Assembly (NCBI RefSeq): GCF_024626525.1
Contig: NZ_JANJGU010000006.1
Coordinates: forward strand, 62,001-126,000
Source: Lederbergia panacisoli
Lineage (GTDB): Bacteria; Bacillota; Bacilli; Bacillales; Bacillaceae_C
Reading direction: 5' to 3'
DNA length: 64,000 nt
Part shown: piece after piece, positions 52,736 to 61,449 of the stretch
How positions within the stretch are numbered: the stretch's first letter is position 1
How the letters are laid out: every line of letters begins with the position of its first letter
The notes under the pieces: model-generated
Databases searched by the model: none
What the model was told of the DNA's origin: nothing
What the model saw: only the letters and a program-made list of their open reading frames with translations
Made by a program: the position numbers and the translations under genes

Positions 52736-53587
52736 TTAACACTCATTTTTTTTAGGCAATAGCGCATTAATTTCCCCGCCTACCATAATGATGATGGCAG
52801 TGATATAAAACCAAAGCATTAGTACAATGATTCCTCCAATGCTTCCATACGTGGAAGTGTAGTTTCCGAAATTAGAGACATAAAAAGAAAAACCTAATGA
52901 GACAATAATCCAACCGATACTTGAAAAAATAGCTCCTGGAACGGCTGTAATACATTTTATTTTTATGCTAGGGGCTAAATAGTAAATAGCTAAAAATACG
53001 ATAAATAATATTACAGGGCTTAGTGCCCATCGGATAACACCCCAAATGTTTAAAAACACATCCGAATAACCAAAAGTAGAAAAAAGGAATATTCCTATTT
53101 GTTTACCAAAAACAGGAAGCAATAATGCAAGAATAAACACAAAAATCATTGCGAAGGTAAAAACAATTGCAAGTGATCTCGCAACTAGGAATGGGCGTTT
53201 TTCCTTTACTTCATATGCCCTATTCAAAGATTTCATTAATGCATTCATACCATTTGAGGCAGACCATAAAGTACCGATGATACCAACAGTCAAGAGTCCT
53301 CCGCTCCGATTTTGCATTACTTCATTTAGTGTTCTTTCTATCATTGCGATAGTTTCAGACGGGGCAATATCTTTGATTAAATTAAAAATATCATGTTGAG
53401 TTAAAGGGGTAAAAGGTAGTAGTGTGACGACAAAAAAAAGTAATGGAAATAAAGAAAGCAAAAAGAAGTAGGCCAGTTGAGCGGCCATTCCAGCGACATC
53501 ATTATCCATTATTTTCCGAATCAAAACTTTCGTAAATTTTATTAGATGATTTTTTTCTTTTCTAATTTTCAATCTTGTCTTTCCCAT
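52736..53587 (-). CDS. yfkH: YihY/BrkB-family membrane protein (YfkH)
   Basis: Integral membrane protein of 283 residues with six helices and the YihY/UPF0761 family hallmarks: AGMAAQLAYFFLLSLFPLLFF (about 32-52), GTLWSASNGMNALMKSLNRAYEV and GGEINALLP near the C-terminus. Its function is unproven; despite the 'ribonuclease BN' name of relatives, the fold is membrane-embedded. The second of two adjacent ATGs (53587) is better spaced from GAGGTG. It corresponds to yfkH in the B. subtilis neighbourhood of chaA. Confidence 0.88.
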   Translation of the reverse strand: MGKTRLKIRKEKNHLIKFTKVLIRKIMDNDVAGMAAQLAYFFLLSLFPLLFFVVTLLPFTPLTQHDIFNLIKDIAPSETIAMIERTLNEVMQNRSGGLLTVGIIGTLWSASNGMNALMKSLNRAYEVKEKRPFLVARSLAIVFTFAMIFVFILALLLPVFGKQIGIFLFSTFGYSDVFLNIWGVIRWALSPVILFIVFLAIYYLAPSIKIKCITAVPGAIFSSIGWIIVSLGFSFYVSNFGNYTSTYGSIGGIIVLMLWFYITAIIIMVGGEINALLPKKNEC

Positions 53588-53668
53588 CATAACACCTCAA
53601 TATTTAGTCAGGCTTGATATATGTTTTACCTTTCTAATTAACAATAAAACATAATAAGTAAATAAAGC

Positions 53669-53698
53669 TTGACATACTAGTACACTTTTCAGAATAAT
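53669..53698 (+). promoter_or_regulatory. Sigma-A promoter of the AGCS symporter gene
   Basis: TTGACA (53669-53674) is a perfect -35. AATAAT (53693-53698) is the -10, with an 18-bp spacer, about 40 bp before the start codon. Confidence 0.65.
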
Positions 53699-53737
53699 TT
53701 AAGTTGAGAAAAGAGTTTAAGGGAGGGTAAGACTGTA

Positions 53738-55117
53738 ATGGCAGATCATGGATCAATATCAGAAAAGATTTTGAAAGTGTTAGAAACAATTAGTGGCTAT
53801 GTATGGGGAATACCGTTACTCGGCCTTATTGTCGGTACTGGAATCTATCTAACTGTTAGACTCGGATTTTTGCAATTAAGACTTCTCCCCTATTCATTGA
53901 AACTTGCATTCAGTTTTAAACAGGATAAAAAATCCGAAGGTGATATTTCTCATTTCCAAGCATTAATGACAGCACTTGCAGCAACAGTTGGTACTGGAAA
54001 TATTGTAGGTGTAGCTACTGCAGTAGTGTTTGGTGGTCCTGGAGCAGTACTTTGGATGTGGCTGTCCGCCTTCTTTGGAATGGCAACCAAATATGCCGAA
54101 GCTATTTTAGCAGTAAAATATCGAGTTGTGGATGAAAAAGGTGAAATGTCGGGTGGACCGATGTATTATTTAGAACGCGGGTTGAAACAAAAATGGTTAG
54201 GAGTGTTATTTGCCGTTTTTGGGGCAATAGCTGCATTTGGTATCGGAAACCTTGTTCAATCTAATGCAGTATCAAATGTTGTTAACACAACTTTCCATGT
54301 ACCGCCGGCCGTAACTGGTCTTGTATTAATGATTTTTGCTGGACTTGCCATTATTGGGGGAATAAAAAGTATTGGTAGGGTAACCTCCTTCTTTGTTCCG
54401 TTTATGGCAGTTTTTTATGTAATCGGTGGACTTATTGTTTTAGTGATGAATGTCCAATTAATTCCAGCTGCAGTCGGAATCATCTTTTCAGATGCATTTA
54501 CTGGAAAAGCTGTTGCTGGTGGTGCGATTGGTGCGGTTATCCGCTACGGGGTTGCACGCGGAGTTTTTTCCAACGAGGCAGGTCTTGGTTCTGCTCCAAT
54601 TGCTGCTGCAGCTGCCAAAACAGACATGCCTGGCCGCCAAGCCCTCGTTTCCATGACTCAAGTATTTATCGATACGATCATTATTTGTTCGATTACTGGA
54701 ATTACCATTGTAATGGCGGGCTTATACAATGATCCAGCAATAAAACCAGGCGATTTGACTTCTGTTTCATTTGCACACTTCCTCGGAAACACCGGCTCTA
54801 TCATTGTTGCTCTTGGACTATTGTTTTTTGCTTCTTCAACGATTATAGGCTGGTCATATTATGGTGAAAAATGTTTTTCCTATTTATTTAAAGCCAAAGT
54901 AGTCATCTATTATCGAATTGCTTTTGTACTTGTTGTTTTTATCGGAGCTGTTATCGAATTAAAAATTGTTTGGACGTTCTCTGATATTATGAACGGTTTA
55001 ATGGCAATTCCAAACTTAATTGGTCTTCTCGGTCTCTCTGGTGTAGTCATTCATGAAACTAGAAGAGTAGTAAAAAAAATTAAAGAGGAAAAGGCGGAAA
55101 TAAATAAAACTGCTTAG
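53738..55117 (+). CDS. Sodium:alanine/glycine symporter (AGCS family, AlsT-like)
   Basis: Na+-coupled amino acid importer of 459 residues with about 11 helices. AGCS signatures are clear: LMTALAATVGTGNIVGVATAVVFGGPGAVLWMW (about 74-106) and YGVARGVFSNEAGLGSAPIAAAAAKTD (about 271-297). GGGAGG precedes the ATG. In B. subtilis alsT lies elsewhere, so this gene is an insertion relative to the yfk block. Substrate is alanine, glycine or perhaps glutamine, and is not decided by sequence. Confidence 0.92.
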   Translation: MADHGSISEKILKVLETISGYVWGIPLLGLIVGTGIYLTVRLGFLQLRLLPYSLKLAFSFKQDKKSEGDISHFQALMTALAATVGTGNIVGVATAVVFGGPGAVLWMWLSAFFGMATKYAEAILAVKYRVVDEKGEMSGGPMYYLERGLKQKWLGVLFAVFGAIAAFGIGNLVQSNAVSNVVNTTFHVPPAVTGLVLMIFAGLAIIGGIKSIGRVTSFFVPFMAVFYVIGGLIVLVMNVQLIPAAVGIIFSDAFTGKAVAGGAIGAVIRYGVARGVFSNEAGLGSAPIAAAAAKTDMPGRQALVSMTQVFIDTIIICSITGITIVMAGLYNDPAIKPGDLTSVSFAHFLGNTGSIIVALGLLFFASSTIIGWSYYGEKCFSYLFKAKVVIYYRIAFVLVVFIGAVIELKIVWTFSDIMNGLMAIPNLIGLLGLSGVVIHETRRVVKKIKEEKAEINKTA

Positions 55118-55123
55118 CCTTAC

Positions 55124-55162
55124 ATACCTTTCTTAAAATTATGAGGAAAGGTATTTTTTTTA
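55124..55162 (+). terminator. Terminator of the AGCS symporter gene
   Basis: ATACCTTTC (55124-55132) and GAAAGGTAT (55146-55154) form a 9-bp stem followed by TTTTTTT. Confidence 0.87.
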
Positions 55163-55198
55163 TTGACAATACACTAGCATCATGAAAGGATAAATGAT

Positions 55199-55453
55199 AT
55201 GGATGATAGAGAGGATGAGCTGCTAGTGGATTTGTCTAAGAACACACCTGAAAATATTGAATACATGGTTAATGAGATCGTAACTAAAATGAAGATGGTT
55301 AATATCGGAGCAATTAGATCAGAAAGCATGGATTCAGAAATGTATGAGGAACTTCATGAAATTTATGAAATGGTCATGAAAAAGGATCATTTTAGTCCTA
55401 GTGAAATGCAAGCATTGGCCGAGGAACTTGGTCGACTTCGAAAAGCTCAATAG
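55199..55453 (+). CDS. yfkK: DUF1128/UPF0435 family protein (YfkK)
   Basis: Small acidic helical protein of 84 residues, with NIEYMVNEIVTKMKMVN and the C-terminal HFSPSEMQALAEELGRLRK typical of the YfkK family. Function unknown. GAAAGGA lies 9 nt before the ATG, and a terminator follows the stop. Its presence next to yfkH and chaA is part of the conserved B. subtilis yfk gene order. Confidence 0.87.
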   Translation: MDDREDELLVDLSKNTPENIEYMVNEIVTKMKMVNIGAIRSESMDSEMYEELHEIYEMVMKKDHFSPSEMQALAEELGRLRKAQ

Positions 55454-55459
55454 ACGAAT

Positions 55460-55489
55460 GAACTGCACCCCATAATAGAGGTGCAGTTC
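55460..55489. terminator. Bidirectional terminator between yfkK and the GNAT-aminotransferase gene
   Basis: GAACTGCACC (55460-55469) and GGTGCAGTTC (55480-55489) form a perfect 10-bp stem between convergent genes. The T-tract is weak on both strands. Confidence 0.7.
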
Positions 55490-55498
55490 GCATTTCTA

Positions 55499-57091
55499 TC
55501 AAGTTATGGAAGGTTCTCTCTCCACAAGACAGAGCCCTTTAAGAATAGAAAGCATTTTTTTTATGTCTCTTTCCCCAACATCATTTATACAAGAAATTTG
55601 CATCCAGTTTCTTTCGTTTAAGTAAGAACTTTCATAGTGGAGATTAAATCCATTCAAATATAAATTATCCCCAAGTTGTTTAACAGAGATTTCTTTCGGA
55701 AGCAAAATGGTCATAATAGTATTGGCTGAATGATCTTTTTCCGATAACACCGTTAACCCTGCTTCCTCAACACCATTCCTTATTAGATGATAGCGCTGTT
55801 CTATTAATTCATATTCTACTTCAGGGAAATCATATCTTTTTAACGACTCGGCTAATGCTGTCATCAGATTGGAAGATTGAGAATAAGGTATGCCTCCAGT
55901 TGCAGAGTAAGCTCCAAGATCAAGATATCTTGGCAGATTTTTATTTGGTTTTACCTCTTCACTATGAAAAACAAACGAAAGGCCTGAATAACTCGCCAAA
56001 GCTTTTCCACTTACACCAGATGCGAAGAATACGCCTTCTAGATTTAGCGGAACTGCTCCCAATGAACTAATACAATCTAAAGAAAGCAGTACGTTATAGG
56101 ACTGACAAATACTTTTCAGCATGTCGATATCATTCAATACACCTGTTGATGTTTCACAGTGAACTGCCCATAACCAGTTATATCCCCCATTCGATACAGC
56201 TTCTACGATACACTCTTTTTTAAAAGAGGTACCCCATGCAGTTTCGACAACATCGAAATCAAGATCCATCCGTTCAGCATGATTTACAAGCCTTTCTCCA
56301 AATTCTCCATTGACAAGAATTAACCCTTTTCCCGGCAATAATGATAATTGTCCCGCTACTACATCATTGGCCAAAGTCCCTGTTCCATGTAGAATTTGGA
56401 CATATTTTGCATGAACAAGTGCTGTTAATTTCTTTTGGACAGCCTGAAGAAGTGTTTCAAAGCCTTTTGATCGATGTGAATATGGAGATGTCGACAGTGC
56501 ATTTTTTACCGACTCGGAAATTGTCGCAGGCCCGGGCAAAAAGTTCACCTGTTCTTTTAAGATTCTACCAGCAATCCCTTCATCAAAAGTTGATTTTGTA
56601 AGATACATAGGCTGAAAGGCTGCTTTGTCGTCCCCCGTTAAATACGCAAATGGCTGGAACCCCATTTGTCCATACAGTTTTTGTTCACGAGTGGTTCCGG
56701 ATATAAGTGCCGCATCATACCCCAACTTTAAGCAATAGCGGATTAACGCCTGCGCCAAACCCAAGAAAGCTCGCCCATTACGGTATACTGGGTCCACTGC
56801 CAAAAGTCTTATTTCACACGGATTTTCAACTGCAACAGGTAAATGTTGTTCTACTTCTCCAATTTTTCCGTCTAAAGAAAACGGTCGTTTACTGCGAACA
56901 CAAATCATCCCTATGAGTTGATCATCTTTCATGCAAATAACATAAGTATTTTCCTCATGAAATTTATCTATTAATGTTCGTGTTTCATTTTCTTCATGTT
57001 GAGGAATTTCTTCCACAAATGTTTGATAATTTAACTTTAAAATTTGTTCAAATTCCGATCGTTTAGTAGCGATTTTATAAATAAAGCTCAT
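55499..57091 (-). CDS. Fusion of N-acetyltransferase (GNAT) and class V aminotransferase domains
   Basis: A two-domain protein of 530 residues. The N-terminal part (about 1-155) is GNAT-like: conserved LAVDPVYRNGRAFLGLAQALI holds the acyl-CoA pyrophosphate-binding turn and QKLYGQMGFQPF the closing strand. The C-terminal part (about 180-520) is a PLP-dependent class V aminotransferase, with GPATISESVKNAL, HGTGTLANDVV and the Schiff-base lysine candidate in SGVSGKALASYSG. The fusion suggests that amine formation and N-acylation are linked, but the substrate is unknown. The ATG overlaps the stop of the PlsY-like gene by one base (TGATG), so the two are translationally coupled. Confidence 0.85.
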   Translation of the reverse strand: MSFIYKIATKRSEFEQILKLNYQTFVEEIPQHEENETRTLIDKFHEENTYVICMKDDQLIGMICVRSKRPFSLDGKIGEVEQHLPVAVENPCEIRLLAVDPVYRNGRAFLGLAQALIRYCLKLGYDAALISGTTREQKLYGQMGFQPFAYLTGDDKAAFQPMYLTKSTFDEGIAGRILKEQVNFLPGPATISESVKNALSTSPYSHRSKGFETLLQAVQKKLTALVHAKYVQILHGTGTLANDVVAGQLSLLPGKGLILVNGEFGERLVNHAERMDLDFDVVETAWGTSFKKECIVEAVSNGGYNWLWAVHCETSTGVLNDIDMLKSICQSYNVLLSLDCISSLGAVPLNLEGVFFASGVSGKALASYSGLSFVFHSEEVKPNKNLPRYLDLGAYSATGGIPYSQSSNLMTALAESLKRYDFPEVEYELIEQRYHLIRNGVEEAGLTVLSEKDHSANTIMTILLPKEISVKQLGDNLYLNGFNLHYESSYLNERNWMQISCINDVGERDIKKMLSILKGLCLVEREPSIT

Positions 57092-57669
57092 CAGCTGATT
57101 TTCCTTTCACTGAAAATTTTATCTCTAATGTTTTGCCGATGTGCAAATATAACCATGGCAGAAAGTAAAATAGCAGAAAGAATAGGATATAGATCAAAAT
57201 GAAAAAAATACATAATAGCTGGCAATAAAGCTACAGCAGCCATACCTGCTAATGTTAAACTTTTAATAATAAAATAAAATAATATAAAGACGCCTGCAAA
57301 TGCAGAAAATAATAACGGATTAAATGCCAATAATCCACCTATAAAAGTCGACATACCTTTCCCACCTTTAAAGTGAAATAATATTGGAAAAATATGACCA
57401 AGAGTAACAGCTAATAAAATTAGTAACTGGGCCACAACACTAAATTCAAGCCACTTAGAAATCAATACTACTATAGCTCCTTTACCGGCGTCTCCAAAAA
57501 ACGTCATGACAAAAGCTTTTTTGCCAAGTATACGTCCGGCATTCCGAGCCCCTACATTACCACTCCCTTCGCTTTGAATGTTTTTGTGATAAAAAAACTT
57601 TGCTAATACATAACCCGTTAACATATTTCCAATAACATAGGCAGCTATAAATAACAGAATCTCTCTCAT
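57091..57669 (-). CDS. PlsY-like acyl-phosphate:glycerol-3-phosphate acyltransferase paralogue
   Basis: Membrane acyltransferase of 192 residues with about five helices, related to PlsY, which transfers an acyl group from acyl-phosphate to glycerol-3-phosphate. The three PlsY motifs are recognisable: SGNVGARNAGR (usual form GSGNIGATNALR), FFGDAGKG, and GHIFPILFHFKGGKG with the downstream HRQNI. The changes in motif 1 suggest a divergent paralogue rather than the housekeeping enzyme. ATG 57669 follows AAGGAAG. It precedes and is coupled to the GNAT-aminotransferase fusion, so both may act on a common lipid product. Confidence 0.85.
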   Translation of the reverse strand: MREILLFIAAYVIGNMLTGYVLAKFFYHKNIQSEGSGNVGARNAGRILGKKAFVMTFFGDAGKGAIVVLISKWLEFSVVAQLLILLAVTLGHIFPILFHFKGGKGMSTFIGGLLAFNPLLFSAFAGVFILFYFIIKSLTLAGMAAVALLPAIMYFFHFDLYPILSAILLSAMVIFAHRQNIRDKIFSERKIS

Positions 57670-57842
57670 CTTACTTCCTTTTCCCAATTGACCATTTTTT
57701 AATAATATTAACATAATTTGAAAGTTTTTGTGTCAAATTATATTAAGCTCCTTATATATCTTCTGTTCTTCACAGCATTGTGATAACTTTTACCGTACAT
57801 TTTTGATAAAATAAAGTTGTTAGCATAATGAAAGAGTGAAAT

Positions 57843-58301
57843 ATGATGAAAAAAGTGATTTTAATATATACTAGCATGACTGGGAACACAGAAATATTGG
57901 TTGAAGAAGTTGTGAAAGGGATTAAACAAATAAATGTTGATGTAACTGTGAAGGAAGCCTTCGACTCACTTCCCACTGATCTACTGGACTATGATGGGTT
58001 TTTAATCGGAACTTATACATGGGAAGGTGGAGAGATCCCTGATGAATTTATGGATTTCTTCGAAGAATTAGATCATGTTAAGCTATTAGGAAAAAAAGCT
58101 GCCGTATTTGGTTCAGGCGATTCATACTATGGTTCTACCTTTGGTGCGGCAATAGGACTATTTTCTGAAAAAATAGAGGAATTAGGTGTAGAACTTCTTC
58201 TTCCTAACTTAGTGATTGATATGTTTCCAGAACAATCGGAACTAAATCAATGTCAGGAATATGGTCGGAAATTTGCAGATTTAATTCTCAGGGAGCAGTA
58301 A
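57843..58301 (+). CDS. Flavodoxin (short-chain)
   Basis: Small FMN-binding electron carrier of 152 residues. The phosphate loop TSMTGNTE is at about 11-18, and the FMN-contact loops TYTWEGGEIPDEF (about 58-70) and GSGDSYYGSTFG (about 91-102) are conserved. It resembles YkuN/YkuP of B. subtilis, which replace ferredoxin under iron limitation. No Fur box is evident upstream. Two adjacent ATGs (57843, 57846) are possible starts. Confidence 0.92.
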   Translation: MMKKVILIYTSMTGNTEILVEEVVKGIKQINVDVTVKEAFDSLPTDLLDYDGFLIGTYTWEGGEIPDEFMDFFEELDHVKLLGKKAAVFGSGDSYYGSTFGAAIGLFSEKIEELGVELLLPNLVIDMFPEQSELNQCQEYGRKFADLILREQ

Positions 58302-58383
58302 AACATACAAGAAGCGACGATTTTTTACAGAAAAAGGATATTTCCCAAGAAATAATGGTAAAATGATCATTCCGGTGCATCAT

Positions 58384-58432
58384 AAATAGACGATGATAAA
58401 ATTCAATAGATTTTATCATCGTCTATTTTTTT
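58384..58432. terminator. Bidirectional terminator between flavodoxin and motB
   Basis: AAATAGACGATGATAAAAT (58384-58402) and ATTTTATCATCGTCTATTT (58410-58428) form a perfect 19-bp stem with a 7-nt loop, followed on the plus strand by TTTT. Confidence 0.88.
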
Positions 58433-58433
58433 C

Positions 58434-59246
58434 CTAATCGTTCACGTTTTTCACTCGAGGTAAGATTAGAACCTCGACCCGTCGATTTTTTGCTCTTCCA
58501 GCTTCCGTTTTATTATCTCCGATTGGCTGGAATTCACCGTAACCTTTTGCACTAAACCACTTCGGATCAAGTTTTTCATCCTCTAGTAAAACCTTCATAA
58601 AATTAACGGCCCTCATGACACTTAGCTCCCAGTTAGATTGGAAGTGAGCATTCCCAATAGGTACATTATCTGTATGACCACTTATGATGATATTTCTCGG
58701 TGGTTCCATTTCAAGTAAAACGGCTAATTCTTTTGCTGTTTTTTTATCTGCTTCCCGAACTTCCGCTTTTCCAGATTGAAAAAGAACATTATCACGGATT
58801 GTCAGTAAAAGTCCTTCAGTCGTCAATGACGTATCAAATTTATTACTATAGTCATTTTTTTGAATATACGCATTGATTTTTGACTGTATCGCTTCAAGTT
58901 CCTTCTGCTCTTCTAAATCTAAAATCATTTCTTCTTCTTGAACAGGCTTATCCTGTTCTATTTCTTTTTCCATTTCTTCTTGTTTTTCCTCATCCAAAGG
59001 TTTTGGATTATCTTTACTATGATCGTCATTTTCAATAGGTTGCTGATAGTCAAGCGGCCCCGTTCCTCCAAGAAAAATCCCATTAAATACTTGTGATAGC
59101 GCCTGGAACCTTTGAGCGTCAACGGAACTAGTAGAAAATAGAACAATAAATAGAGCCAGAAGCAATGTCAGTAAATCAGCATAAGGAAGGAGCCAAGATT
59201 CATCAGTATGAGCTTCGTCTTTTTTCTCTCTCTTACGCCTGGACAT
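58434..59246 (-). CDS. motB: Flagellar motor stator protein MotB
   Basis: Stator subunit of 270 residues that anchors the motor to peptidoglycan and conducts protons with MotA. One N-terminal membrane helix carries the proton-binding Asp in WLLPYADLLTLLLALFIVLF (Asp at about 24). An unusually acidic linker (about 70-115, with EEKQEEMEKEIEQDK) leads to the OmpA-like domain with ISGHTDNVPIG and KGYGEFQPIGDN. ATG 59246 (MSRRKREKKDEAHTDES) matches the B. subtilis MotB start better than the longer frame to 59270, and gives a 14-bp overlap with motA. Confidence 0.92.
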   Translation of the reverse strand: MSRRKREKKDEAHTDESWLLPYADLLTLLLALFIVLFSTSSVDAQRFQALSQVFNGIFLGGTGPLDYQQPIENDDHSKDNPKPLDEEKQEEMEKEIEQDKPVQEEEMILDLEEQKELEAIQSKINAYIQKNDYSNKFDTSLTTEGLLLTIRDNVLFQSGKAEVREADKKTAKELAVLLEMEPPRNIIISGHTDNVPIGNAHFQSNWELSVMRAVNFMKVLLEDEKLDPKWFSAKGYGEFQPIGDNKTEAGRAKNRRVEVLILPRVKNVND

Positions 59247-60033
59247 TTTGTCTTTCACCACTTTCCTCAAATATTTCTTTTCGTTCTGAGGCAGGTAAGT
59301 AAGAAGCTAATTTTTGTTCAATCACTCGTGGTGCCTCTCCCTCTAAAATAGACAAAATTCCTTCGACCATCATTTCTTTTATGCGAACTTCCTCTTTTGA
59401 CTTTTGCTTTAATTTATTTGCGAACGGGTGCCACCAAACGTAGCCAGTGAATATACCGAGCATCGTGGCAACAAATGCTGCCGAAATCGCCCTTCCTAAT
59501 TCGTCGGTGTTATCCATATTACCAAGGGCAGCAATTAAACCGATAACGGCGCCAAGTACACCAAGCGTTGGCGCGTATGTTCCCGCTTGTGAAAATATGG
59601 ATGCTCCAACAGCATGGCGATCTTCCATTGCATCGATTTCTTCATTCAATACTTCACGTATATAGTCTGCACTTTGGCCATCTACAGCAAGATTCAAGCC
59701 ATTTTTCATAAATGGATCTTCAATATCATCAATAGTTGCTTCTAATGCAAGTAGTCCTTCTTTTCTAGCTAATTGAGCCAAGTCAGAGAACTCCACAATT
59801 AAATCTTTAGCCTTTAGATTTTTCTTTTCTTTAAAAATAATCCCGAATAACTTCGGTACTTTTTTTATTTCTGATGTCGGAAAAGCGGTAATCACACTTG
59901 CCATCGTCCCGACAATGATAATTAATATAGCTGCAGGATTAATAAGCGCAAAAAGACTTACACCTTTTAAAACCATTCCTACCCCTATAGCTACTATTCC
60001 AAGAATTAATCCAATAAGTGATGTTTTATCCAT
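59233..60033 (-). CDS. motA: Flagellar motor stator protein MotA
   Basis: Four-helix proton-channel subunit of 266 residues, closely matching B. subtilis MotA throughout: MDKTSLIGLILGIVAIGVGM at the start, TFAQLARKEGLLALE-like cytoplasmic domain with the charged residues that contact FliG, and SQAGTYAPTLGVLGAVIGLI for helix 3. ATG 60033 follows AGGGTG; the GTG extension to 60042 lies in the ribosome binding site. Transcribed with motB from a common promoter upstream. Confidence 0.94.
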   Translation of the reverse strand: MDKTSLIGLILGIVAIGVGMVLKGVSLFALINPAAILIIIVGTMASVITAFPTSEIKKVPKLFGIIFKEKKNLKAKDLIVEFSDLAQLARKEGLLALEATIDDIEDPFMKNGLNLAVDGQSADYIREVLNEEIDAMEDRHAVGASIFSQAGTYAPTLGVLGAVIGLIAALGNMDNTDELGRAISAAFVATMLGIFTGYVWWHPFANKLKQKSKEEVRIKEMMVEGILSILEGEAPRVIEQKLASYLPASERKEIFEESGERQNVQA

Positions 60034-60106
60034 CTGCTTCACCCTAAACTAAATATGTCTTATTCTATATATCGACAGATAGGAACAATTTTCAATCACT
60101 TTTCGA

Positions 60107-60484
60107 TTAGAAAAACTTTTTTTCAATTTTGCTTTCATACTGCTTGAAGACAGAAGAGTTTGTTTTGATTCTTTTTTTCGAAAGCAAACTATTATATTGT
60201 AAGATCTTTGCATTGAGTTCTTTTTTTAGCCCGTTTTTCTCAATTTCATCTTCTGACTTTCGAATCAAATCCTCTATCGTCATAATTTCCTTTTTTACAT
60301 CCATTTCATCAGGTGAGTAGCCAGCGTTCTTCATGATCCTATAGGCCATTTTCAATTCATCGGGAATCCCCTCCAATGTATCTTTTGGAAGTGGTTTTCC
60401 CGCCCCTGGAAGATTATCAAACTCACCTTCTTCGTAAGCCTTGCGGATTCGTTCTTCTGAAAGTCCACCAAATTTATCCATCAT
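60107..60484 (-). CDS. DUF1992 (DnaJ-homologue C28-like) family protein
   Basis: Soluble helical protein of 125 residues. The N-terminal motif RIRKAYEEGEFDNLPGAGKPLPKD is the hallmark of DUF1992, whose function is unknown. GGAGG precedes the ATG by 4 nt; the next ATG at 60481 would be spaced better and removes one residue. It lies alone, downstream of motA in the opposite sense to nothing else nearby. Confidence 0.85.
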   Translation of the reverse strand: MMDKFGGLSEERIRKAYEEGEFDNLPGAGKPLPKDTLEGIPDELKMAYRIMKNAGYSPDEMDVKKEIMTIEDLIRKSEDEIEKNGLKKELNAKILQYNSLLSKKRIKTNSSVFKQYESKIEKKFF

Positions 60485-60608
60485 GACGCCTCCTTTATCA
60501 ATATCTTCATTATACCTTTTTGAGAAATTGCAATTACCAGCTAAAAATGACAAAGAAGTTACGATAAGACGTTACGATGTTGCTGCAATTTGCTGTGGAA
60601 ATGATGTT

Positions 60609-60710
60609 ACTGGTGATGGCCATTGCTTACTGGCCTTGATCTTGATTTTACTGGCAGTTATCTGGGATTATTAGCTGTCATCTCGGCTTTACTGGCCGTC
60701 ATCACTTTTC
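60609..60710. repeat. Degenerate ~20-bp TTACTGGC repeats
   Basis: Five imperfect copies of a word like TTACTGGCCGTCATCT with spacing of 18-23 bp. They lie in the 270-bp gap between the DUF1992 gene and the amino-acid permease terminator. No coding frame or promoter is supported by them. Confidence 0.5.
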
Positions 60711-60725
60711 AGCTTGAAATTTCGC

Positions 60726-60755
60726 AAAAAAAAAGAGAAGCATCCCCAGCTTCTC
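60726..60755 (-). terminator. Terminator of the amino-acid ABC transporter genes
   Basis: GAGAAGC (60735-60741) and GCTTCTC (60749-60755) form a 7-bp stem followed on the minus strand by nine T residues, directly after the permease stop. Confidence 0.88.
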
Positions 60756-60756
60756 T

Positions 60757-61434
60757 TCACTCACTATATCGATAACGCTTTTCAAGATATGATTGTCCAA
60801 GTTCGACAATCGAACAAATTCCCCAATATATTAAGGCTACAAGTATATACATCGTCATATAATCAAATTCCCGACCGCCTACAATTTTTGCACGATTGAA
60901 AAGATCGGGAACCGTAATCATTGCTGCTAATGAAGATGCTTTAATCAAATCCAATAATACATTAGACAATGGCGGCACGGCTATTTTTGTGGCCTGTGGT
61001 AAAATGATTAGTTTCATTGTTTGCCAATAAGACAAGCCTAAAGCAGTGGAAGCTTCCCATTGACCTTTATTCACCGAAGTTAGTGCAGAGCGGTTTATCT
61101 CAGCCATATATGCGGCAGAGTGCAAACTAAACCCAATCAACGCACATGTGATGGCGCTAAATTCAATTCCTACCATTGGCAGCCCGAAATACAATAAAAA
61201 TAAAAATACGAGCATCGGTGTTCCTCTCATGAAGGAAATATAAACTTGTGCTGGCCATTTTAATACCACATGCTTCGACATTCTGCCTAGGGCTAAAAAG
61301 AAACCAATCAGTAACCCGACAGCCATTCCAACAAACGAAATAAGTATCGTGTACCAAATACCTTGTAATACGTAAGGAAAGGATTTTATGGCAAGCTGAA
61401 GGTCAAAAATATATTGCCATTGAATATTGCTCAT
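60757..61434 (-). CDS. Polar amino acid ABC transporter permease
   Basis: Membrane permease of 225 residues with about five helices and the HisMQ-type EAA loop (GQWEASTALGLSYWQTMKLI, about 143-162). PFam-style features match cystine and polar amino acid transporters such as TcyL/TcyM. It follows the binding-protein gene by 15 bp. A terminator follows at once, so no ATPase gene is in this transcript. The amino acid is not defined by sequence; cystine or another polar amino acid is likely. Confidence 0.88.
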   Translation of the reverse strand: MSNIQWQYIFDLQLAIKSFPYVLQGIWYTILISFVGMAVGLLIGFFLALGRMSKHVVLKWPAQVYISFMRGTPMLVFLFLLYFGLPMVGIEFSAITCALIGFSLHSAAYMAEINRSALTSVNKGQWEASTALGLSYWQTMKLIILPQATKIAVPPLSNVLLDLIKASSLAAMITVPDLFNRAKIVGGREFDYMTMYILVALIYWGICSIVELGQSYLEKRYRYSE

Positions 61435-61449
61435 TCTTCAACCTCCCAC

